5,706 nt of DNA, from assembly GCA_009787075.1 (NCBI GenBank), contig WRGS01000118.1, forward strand, positions 1-5,706, given 5' to 3'. The stretch comes from Paludibacter sp. (GTDB lineage Bacteria; Bacteroidota; Bacteroidia; Bacteroidales; Paludibacteraceae). Both the position numbers and the translations under genes were made by a program. Position 1 is the first letter of the stretch. Each line of letters opens with the position of its first letter. The notes under the pieces are model-generated. The model did not search any database and was not told the origin of the DNA. It saw nothing but the letters and a program-made list of their open reading frames with translations. This document shows, in pieces, positions 1 to 4,979 of the stretch.

Positions 1-24
1 CTTAAAAAATAATATTTTTTTCAT
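1..24 (-). CDS. 5' end of a minus-strand gene, cut by the window edge
   Basis: Only the first eight codons are present; they read M-K-K-I-L-F-F-K on the minus strand and the frame is open to the edge. The start is supported by a perfect AAGGAGGT Shine-Dalgarno sequence seven bases upstream of the ATG, and by its place 12 bases after the stop of the S74/T9SS gene in the same direction. A Met-Lys-Lys start followed by hydrophobic residues is how many Bacteroidota signal peptides begin, so the product may be exported, perhaps a partner of the preceding secreted protein. This is inference from eight residues and no function can be assigned. Confidence 0.6.
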
Positions 25-30
25 AACTTT

Positions 31-38
31 ACCTCCTT
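31..38 (-). promoter_or_regulatory. Perfect Shine-Dalgarno sequence AAGGAGGT
   Basis: Read on the minus strand this is AAGGAGGT, complementary to the usual bacterial 16S rRNA 3' tail, ending seven bases before the ATG at 24-22. It shares two bases with the TAA stop codon (39-37) of the upstream gene, so ribosomes ending that gene would stop on top of it, an arrangement suited to translational coupling or re-initiation. No other start in this window has anything like it: the other five leaders are A/T runs. Bacteroidota ribosomes are known to make little use of this pairing, so the site decides this start and is unusual. Confidence 0.7.
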
Positions 39-1251
39 ATTCGGTTAAAATCATACGTTTAATATCTATTTCTTTTCCATCGGCAATAAGTGCATACAGA
101 TAAATACCTGCCGAAAACTCGGAGCCTGAAATCATTTGAGAGCCATTACCGCGCTGTGTAAGGCGTATTTGCTTGATTTGCCTGCCATTAAGGTCGTAAA
201 TACACAATAAAGCATTATTAACCGTTGAAGGTAAAAAATATCTTATTTCAGTTGCCTGTGAAAACGGATTTGGAGTGTTTTGAAACAGTGCAGGCACAGA
301 AGCAGATGCGTCATCTGTATTTGAATACATAGAAGGCGCTCTTGAAGCGTCATTAGCAGAAGATTTTCCCATATCAATTTCCGCTTTTAATTCTTTTATC
401 GACTGTATCAGCAATGGAATTATGCCAATATAATCAACCGACAAATATCCGTCTTCGCCTTTATAAACCAAGTCGGGATACAGCGTTTGCAGTTCCTGTG
501 CTATCAGTCCGTAATGTTTGTTTTTGAAAAGTTGTGAATTTTCATTATATATTGCCGTTGCAACGCTTGCACTGTCACCTACCGAAACAGAATACATCTG
601 CTTTAATTCATACTGAATAGGATTCATTTCCAAAACAGATTTTAAAACGCTGCCTCTGCCGTTGATGCTCTGCGTTGTAGAAAAAGACCCTAAATCAACA
701 ATATTCTGCTTATAACGAATATCTGAATTGCCTACTGTAGTTCCGTTAATAAGACCGGTTACTTTTACATCTCCTACAAAATAACCTGCAAATCTTCCCG
801 GCACATTCACATCTGTATTTCCATCAACAGTGCCGACAATACCTGCGCCAAAGTGTTTATTATCTCCATGCAACACTCCCATAACTCCGTAATTATAACC
901 AGTAGTAGCATTGTATGCCTGCCCCATCACTCCCCATGCCCTGCCTCTTCCTGTATAAGTATTATACATAGATAGACCTGAAACACCAATTGCTTTAAAT
1001 GGAAGCCCCAAATTATTGGTAGAGCCGATTGCGGAACTCCAAGCTGCCCTAGTGTTTCCATCTCTTATAACAATAAGACCAGTGTTTTTAGTCTGTACTC
1101 TGATTGCATCTTCCGTAGTGGCTTTTCCTACTGCCAATGCACTTAAAGGCGCGACTGTATCCGCCTGAATTCCCACTTTTCCATTGCTGAAAACTCTAAT
1201 TTGTGCTGTAGAATTTATTACAATTCCAAGTAGCATCATACTTAAAATCAT
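37..1251 (-). CDS. Secreted peptidase S74 (intramolecular chaperone) domain protein with T9SS type A sorting domain
   Basis: This 404-residue protein has four visible parts. Residues 1-17 are a hydrophobic signal peptide ending S-T-A-Q. Residues 18-170 are glycine-rich, begin with the G-K-V-G-I-Q pattern common in Bacteroidota tail-fibre-like proteins, and carry G-V/I-x-G repeats at 89, 107, 122 and 137, consistent with a beta-structured trimeric stalk. Residues about 175-295 form a peptidase S74 domain: S176-D177-x-R179-x-K181 fits the Ser/Lys self-cleavage dyad known from phage endosialidase chaperone domains; H246-Y-G-L-I-A-Q-E is the family core; a helix ending in I-K-E-L-K-A-E-I closes it. 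After a Ser/Ala/Asp-rich linker, residues about 323-404 match a T9SS type A sorting domain (P-N-P-F at 327, Y-D-L-N-G-R at 352, A-G-I-Y-L-Y at 381, basic end). It is therefore predicted to cross the inner membrane by Sec and the outer membrane by T9SS. The ligand is unknown. The ATG at 1251 is the only ATG in the open stretch upstream of the signal peptide, though the n-region then lacks a positive charge. Confidence 0.88.
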   Translation of the reverse strand: MILSMMLLGIVINSTAQIRVFSNGKVGIQADTVAPLSALAVGKATTEDAIRVQTKNTGLIVIRDGNTRAAWSSAIGSTNNLGLPFKAIGVSGLSMYNTYTGRGRAWGVMGQAYNATTGYNYGVMGVLHGDNKHFGAGIVGTVDGNTDVNVPGRFAGYFVGDVKVTGLINGTTVGNSDIRYKQNIVDLGSFSTTQSINGRGSVLKSVLEMNPIQYELKQMYSVSVGDSASVATAIYNENSQLFKNKHYGLIAQELQTLYPDLVYKGEDGYLSVDYIGIIPLLIQSIKELKAEIDMGKSSANDASRAPSMYSNTDDASASVPALFQNTPNPFSQATEIRYFLPSTVNNALLCIYDLNGRQIKQIRLTQRGNGSQMISGSEFSAGIYLYALIADGKEIDIKRMILTE

Positions 1252-1289
1252 TACATTTTTTATACTAAATTAAATTTTAAATTATTAAA

Positions 1290-1297
1290 CAAATTTA
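1290..1297 (-). promoter_or_regulatory. Candidate -7 promoter box for the S74/T9SS gene
   Basis: On the minus strand these bases read TAAATTTG, an exact match to the Bacteroidota -7 consensus TAnnTTTG. It would start a transcript near 1283, giving a leader of roughly 30 bases before the ATG at 1251. No convincing TTTG -33 element lies at the right distance, and the surrounding sequence is A/T-rich, so a chance match is possible. Confidence 0.4.
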
Positions 1298-1532
1298 CTA
1301 ATTAAATATTTGATAAAGATAATGTTTTATTTTTTTTACTGCAAAATATTTTATGTTAAAAATTATTAAATTTTAGTTAAATTTTAATAAAAGTTTATTT
1401 ATACAGAAAAAAGTATATTGTAATATGTCTGTTTTGAATTGTAACTATCTGTAAATGTAATAGTTATGTCTGTTGCAGGTGAAAAAGGTTTAACATTTTT
1501 TTTGAAAATTTTTTTTAAGTCATTTTTTTATG

Positions 1533-1540
1533 TACTTTTG
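1533..1540 (+). promoter_or_regulatory. Candidate -7 promoter box for dgt and the downstream operon
   Basis: The bases TACTTTTG match the Bacteroidota -7 consensus TAnnTTTG exactly and are followed by CAGCC, a context often seen at promoters in this phylum. Transcription would begin about 1547, leaving a leader of roughly 18 bases before the ATG at 1565. No clear TTTG -33 box is present; only T-rich sequence lies upstream. The box lies inside the reading frame opened by the ATG at 1466, so it argues for the downstream start. It probably drives dgt and, with no obvious terminator between genes, the three genes after it. Confidence 0.55.
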
Positions 1541-1564
1541 CAGCCAAAAATAAGAAAAAATTTG

Positions 1565-2866
1565 ATGAATTGGCAACAACTTTTATCTACAAAACGCTTT
1601 GGAATGGAGCAATACCACGCAAAACATGCTGGCGACCGCTCTGAATTTCAGCGCGATTACGACCGCCTGATTTTTTCGGCGGCGTTTCGCCGTTTGCAGA
1701 ATAAAACGCAGGTTTTTCCGTTGCCGACCAATATTTTTGTGCATAATCGGCTCACTCACAGTTTGGAAGTTTCGTGCGTGGGAAGGTCGTTGGGTAATAA
1801 AGTTGCGCAAAAATTAGGCTTGGGTCAGGGCGAAGTCGGTTCTATAGTGGCGGCAGCGTGCCTTGCACACGATATGGGCAATCCGCCTTTTGGACATTCG
1901 GGCGAAACGGCGATTTCATCATTTTTTTCAGAAGGAAAAGGTTTGATTTTAAAAAATTTGATTGAAAATGAAAATCAATGGAAAGACCTTACCTGTTTTG
2001 AAGGCAATGCCAACGCTTTCCGTTTGCTTACTCATCAATTCAATGGACGGCGAAAAGGCGGTTTTGCGCTGACTTACAGCACATTAGCCTCTATTATAAA
2101 ATATCCTTTTCCTTCAATAGAGGCAAACGAAAAAAAAACAAAGTTTGGATTTTTTTATTCGGAAACAGACAGTTATTTACAAATTGCTAATGAACTTGGA
2201 ATCAATTGTTTAGATAAAACAAAAAATCGCTTTGCACGTCACCCGCTTGTGTTTTTGGTGGAAGCCGCTGACGATATTTGTTATCAAATAATGGACATTG
2301 AAGATGCGCACAAACTCAAAATTATTTCTACTGAAGAAACTAAAACGCTGTTACTCAACTTTTTTGACGAACATCAATGTGCGCGCCGCCTCGAAATTCT
2401 TGAAATGGTTTCCGATGTTAATGAACAAATTGCTTATTTGCGTTCGTCAGTTATCGGAAAGTTGATTGACGAATGTACGCGCGTTTTTGCTGAAAATGAA
2501 ATTGATTTACTTTCAGGAACTTACAACGCTTCTTTGATAAAAAATATTTCGGAAAACTGTGTGCAAGCGTACAAAATCTGTTCGGATTTGGCATTTAAGA
2601 AAATTTATCGCTCGCAGGAAGTTATTGATGTGGAACTCAGTGGTTATAAGATAATTACAACTCTTTTGGAACATTTGACGGAAGCAATTTTTTCGCCTGA
2701 TAAAAAATATTCGCAACAATTGCTGATGCGTATTCCAACGCAGTACGAAACCGCCGCGCCAACTGCATACGGAAAAATTCAAGCGGTTTTGGATTATATT
2801 TCAGGCATGACCGATGTTTATGCGCTCGATTTGTACCGAAAAATTACAGGAATAAATATTCCGTAG
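1565..2866 (+). CDS. dgt: Deoxyguanosinetriphosphate triphosphohydrolase-like protein (HD-domain dNTPase)
   Basis: This 433-residue enzyme is a cytoplasmic HD-domain hydrolase of the Dgt family, which splits dGTP (and often other dNTPs) into deoxynucleoside and tripolyphosphate, helping to control dNTP pools. The motifs are complete: R25-S-E-F-Q-R-D-Y-D-R with the F-R-R-L-Q-N-K-T-Q-V-F segment at 41-51; N-R-L-T-H65-S-L-E-V; A-H102-D103-M-G-N-P-P-F-G-H111; F-E-G-N at 145-148; E-A-A-D236-D237-I-C-Y; and a C-terminal G-M-T-D at 414-417. H65, H102-D103 and one of D236/D237 are the expected metal ligands. The frame opens at an ATG at 1466, but the extra 33 residues are a Phe/Lys-rich translation of T-rich promoter DNA; M-N-W-Q-Q-L-L at 1565 is the natural family start and lies just after a -7 box. 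It is the first gene of a rightward series; DedA follows after 32 bases. Specificity for dGTP over other dNTPs cannot be read from the sequence. Confidence 0.92.
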   Translation: MNWQQLLSTKRFGMEQYHAKHAGDRSEFQRDYDRLIFSAAFRRLQNKTQVFPLPTNIFVHNRLTHSLEVSCVGRSLGNKVAQKLGLGQGEVGSIVAAACLAHDMGNPPFGHSGETAISSFFSEGKGLILKNLIENENQWKDLTCFEGNANAFRLLTHQFNGRRKGGFALTYSTLASIIKYPFPSIEANEKKTKFGFFYSETDSYLQIANELGINCLDKTKNRFARHPLVFLVEAADDICYQIMDIEDAHKLKIISTEETKTLLLNFFDEHQCARRLEILEMVSDVNEQIAYLRSSVIGKLIDECTRVFAENEIDLLSGTYNASLIKNISENCVQAYKICSDLAFKKIYRSQEVIDVELSGYKIITTLLEHLTEAIFSPDKKYSQQLLMRIPTQYETAAPTAYGKIQAVLDYISGMTDVYALDLYRKITGINIP

Positions 2867-2898
2867 AATTTTATTTTGATAAAAAAATTAGTTATATA

Positions 2899-3627
2899 AT
2901 GAAAAAAATATTGATTGTTACTTTGATTTTATTTTTTGCAACGCTTTTTGCTGATGCTCAAAATACGACTCAAAATACTGATACTCTTACGATTATACAA
3001 AAAGTTGAACATTGGTACGAAAACAATATCAATTATGGTACGATTACAATTTTGATGGCAGCCGAAAGTTCTATTTTTCCTGTTCCATCGGAATTGGTAA
3101 TGCCGCCTGCTGCTTACATTGCTTCAAAAGAAGAAAGCAATCTGAATATGTTTTTTGTAATTCTTTTTGGTACAATCGGGGCATTGATTGGCGCAACGCT
3201 CAATTATTTCGTTCTTGGAATGTGGCTCGGACGCCCGCTTTTGTACAAATTTGCCGACAGCAAAGTCGGTCATCTATTGTTGCTCAGCGGCGAAAAACTT
3301 CAAAAAGCGGAAAATTATTTTAACAGAAACGGTAAAATTTCAACTTTTGTCGGCAGATTTATTCCTGTTGTACGTCATCTTATTTCAATTCCTGCTGGTT
3401 TTTCTAAAATGCACTATCCAACTTTTGCGATTTATACTTTTGTGGGCGCGGGTTTGTGGAACTGCATTCTTGCATTTTTGGGCTATCTTGCTCACGGACA
3501 GGCAGATATTATTAACCGTTATTCGCACGAATTGAGTGTTGCTTTGGGAATTTTGTTTGTTTTGGGAATCGGTTTTTTAATTATAAAACATTTTTTGAAA
3601 AAGAAAAAAAATAAAAAACATAACTGA
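2899..3627 (+). CDS. DedA/VTT-family membrane protein with N-terminal signal-like segment
   Basis: This is a 242-residue integral membrane protein. Residues 1-21 resemble a cleavable signal peptide (M-K-K, hydrophobic core, A-D-A before Q21), followed by a short polar Asn/Thr linker. The DedA core begins near residue 36: A-E56-S-S-I-F-P-V-P-S-E65 is the re-entrant loop signature, G91-x2-G94-x3-G98 lies in a membrane helix, and G-R153-F-I-P156-V-V-R159 is the family's second signature. Further hydrophobic helices lie at about 176-198 and 210-230, and the tail is strongly basic (K-K-K-K-N-K-K). Family members include undecaprenyl-phosphate translocases and proteins needed for proton-motive-force and envelope homeostasis; which of these applies here is not visible. 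Asn102 stands where many members carry an acidic residue, which may mark a subgroup. It lies 32 bases after dgt and 11 bases before the cytidylyltransferase fusion, so it is probably co-transcribed; a link to glycan-carrier recycling is inference. Confidence 0.88.
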   Translation: MKKILIVTLILFFATLFADAQNTTQNTDTLTIIQKVEHWYENNINYGTITILMAAESSIFPVPSELVMPPAAYIASKEESNLNMFFVILFGTIGALIGATLNYFVLGMWLGRPLLYKFADSKVGHLLLLSGEKLQKAENYFNRNGKISTFVGRFIPVVRHLISIPAGFSKMHYPTFAIYTFVGAGLWNCILAFLGYLAHGQADIINRYSHELSVALGILFVLGIGFLIIKHFLKKKKNKKHN

Positions 3628-3638
3628 TTGATTTTTTA

Positions 3639-4979
3639 ATGATAAAAGTAATTACATACGGCACTTTTGACCTTTTCCACGAAGGGCACGACAATCTGTT
3701 GCGCCGCGCCAAAGAACTTGGCGATTATTTGATTGTCGGTGTTACCGCCGAACGTTTCGACCGTGAGCGAGGCAAACTCAACGTACATAACTCGCTGATG
3801 CAAAGGATTGAAGACGTGAAAAATTCTGGTTTTGCAGATGAAATTATTGTGGAAGAATACGAAGGACAAAAAATTGAGGATATTCTAAAGCACAATGTCA
3901 ATATTTTCGCCATTGGCTCGGATTGGGTTTCAAAGTTCGATTATTTGAATGAATATTGCAAAGTTGTTTATTTGGAACGCACAAAAGGGGTTTCAAGCAC
4001 GCAATTGCGCAATGAGAAGCAACAAATTATTGAACTTGGCATTATTGGCACAGGACGCATTGCCAACCGTTTTATTCCCGAATCTAAATACGTCAGCGGA
4101 GTAACGGTTAAAGGTGTTTATAATCCGAATGAAAAATCGGCGAAGGATTTTTGCGACAAATACGAATTGGATTTTTATTCGTCTGATTTTGAGGAATTTG
4201 CATCACAAGTTGATGCCGTTTATATTGCTTCGCCGCACCTTTCGCACGCCGATTATATCAGAAAATGCTTGGAACGCAAATTGCACGTACTTTGTGAAAA
4301 ACCTATGGTATTGTCTAAAAATCAAGCGATTGAGTTATACAATTTTGCAATGGAACAAAATCTTGTGCTGATTGAGGCGTTAAAAACTGCGTATTCGTCA
4401 GGTTTTATACATCTGATTTCGTTGGTTAAAAGCGGCGTGATTGGCGAAATCCGCGATGTTGATGCCACTTTTACTAAAACAAAAGAAGGCAATATTCGCG
4501 AATTTGACCCAAATCAGGCAGGAGGAAGTATGACAGAACTTGCTTCGTATGTTTTGCTGCCGATTATTAAAATTTTCGGAACAGAATATAAAAATGTACA
4601 ATTTTTCCCATTTATAAAAAATGAAGTTGATGTTTTTACAAGAGGAATTGTAGAATACAAAAACGGAACAGGTTCGTTTAAAGTTGGGTTGAGAGTAAAT
4701 GCCGAAGGCGATTTAATTATCAGCGGTACAAAAGGTTATGCTTATGTGCCCGCGCCTTGGTGGAAAACTGAATATTTTGAATTACGATTTAAAGATTCAA
4801 ATTTTAACAAAAAATATTTTTACAAATTTGACGGCGACGGACTTCGCTACGAACTTAACGAATTTGTACGCAATATTACGTTAAATCTCAATCATTCTGA
4901 CGATTATCTTTTCAAAAAACGCGAATCAATTGCAATAATTGAAATTATTGACAAATTTTTAAATTCAATAAAAAAATGA
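3639..4979 (+). CDS. Bifunctional TagD-like cytidylyltransferase / Gfo-Idh-MocA oxidoreductase
   Basis: Two enzymes are fused in 446 residues. Residues 1-126 closely follow the whole length of TagD, glycerol-3-phosphate cytidylyltransferase: Y-G-T-F-D-L-F-H14-E-G-H17 gives the HxGH nucleotidyl-transfer motif, G93-S-D-W-V-S-K-F-D-Y-L is the TagD-type W-x-x-K-F-D segment, and R114-T-K-G-V-S-S-T is the RTxGIST signature. After a junction of under ten residues, residues about 131-446 form a Gfo/Idh/MocA dehydrogenase: G134-I-I-G137-T-G139-R-I-A binds NAD(P), C-E220-K221-P222-M holds the expected catalytic lysine, and G295-G-S-M-T-E-L-A-S-Y304 is the divergent active-site segment with Tyr instead of the more usual His. 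The likely role is to reduce a phosphorylated keto-sugar or triose and activate the polyol phosphate with CTP, giving a CDP-polyol for surface glycans; this is inferred by analogy with TarI/TarJ and Bcs1. The substrate is unproven, and the redox domain might act on the nucleotide-linked product instead. The start lies 11 bases after dedA; the SDR start overlaps the stop. Confidence 0.9.
   Translation: MIKVITYGTFDLFHEGHDNLLRRAKELGDYLIVGVTAERFDRERGKLNVHNSLMQRIEDVKNSGFADEIIVEEYEGQKIEDILKHNVNIFAIGSDWVSKFDYLNEYCKVVYLERTKGVSSTQLRNEKQQIIELGIIGTGRIANRFIPESKYVSGVTVKGVYNPNEKSAKDFCDKYELDFYSSDFEEFASQVDAVYIASPHLSHADYIRKCLERKLHVLCEKPMVLSKNQAIELYNFAMEQNLVLIEALKTAYSSGFIHLISLVKSGVIGEIRDVDATFTKTKEGNIREFDPNQAGGSMTELASYVLLPIIKIFGTEYKNVQFFPFIKNEVDVFTRGIVEYKNGTGSFKVGLRVNAEGDLIISGTKGYAYVPAPWWKTEYFELRFKDSNFNKKYFYKFDGDGLRYELNEFVRNITLNLNHSDDYLFKKRESIAIIEIIDKFLNSIKK

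Larger units (their letters stand above)
1252..1564. promoter_or_regulatory. Divergent AT-rich intergenic region
   Basis: About 313 bases separate the divergent S74 gene and the preferred dgt start. The stretch is strongly A/T-rich, with long T and A runs. It contains one candidate -7 box for each direction (1290-1297 minus, 1533-1540 plus). It also has three copies of TTAAATTTTA (1270-1279, 1366-1375, 1377-1386) and three TCTGT words spaced 20 and 21 bases apart (1428, 1448, 1469). No credible coding sequence, RNA gene or GC-rich terminator hairpin was seen. One annotation possibility, dgt starting at 1466, would shorten it, but that extension is judged spurious. Confidence 0.6.

Noticed and set aside
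37..1251. Prophage tail-fibre origin of the S74 gene
   Set aside because: S74 domains occur in phage tail spikes, but the signal peptide and T9SS sorting domain indicate a cellular secreted protein, and no other phage gene is present.
1321..1368. Tiny open frame of about 15 codons in the intergenic region
   Set aside because: It encodes only Phe/Tyr/Lys-rich sequence from A/T runs, with no start signal or family resemblance.
1466..1564. N-terminal 33-residue extension of dgt from the ATG at 1466
   Set aside because: It translates T-rich promoter-like DNA, contains an exact -7 box, and precedes a natural Dgt start at 1565.
1583..1810. Minus-strand open frame of 75 codons inside dgt
   Set aside because: It lies wholly under the conserved HD-motif region of dgt, has no recognisable domain and is a shadow frame.
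2513..2782. Minus-strand open frame of 89 codons inside the 3' half of dgt
   Set aside because: Shadow of a well-supported gene; the composition is Cys/Phe/Arg-rich as expected from antisense reading.
2867..2898. Possible promoter between dgt and the DedA gene
   Set aside because: The T-rich gap contains TATTTTG, one base short of the TAnnTTTG box, and no upstream element; a continuous transcript is simpler.
3012..3535. Two plus-strand overlapping frames inside the DedA gene
   Set aside because: Both are out-of-frame readings of DedA codons, with no start context or family motif.
3628..3638. T run between the DedA and fusion genes as a terminator
   Set aside because: There is no GC-rich hairpin before it and the gap is only 11 bases.
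4114..4601. Frames on both strands inside the cytidylyltransferase/oxidoreductase fusion
   Set aside because: The parent frame has continuous family motifs on both sides, so these are shadows rather than signs of frameshift.
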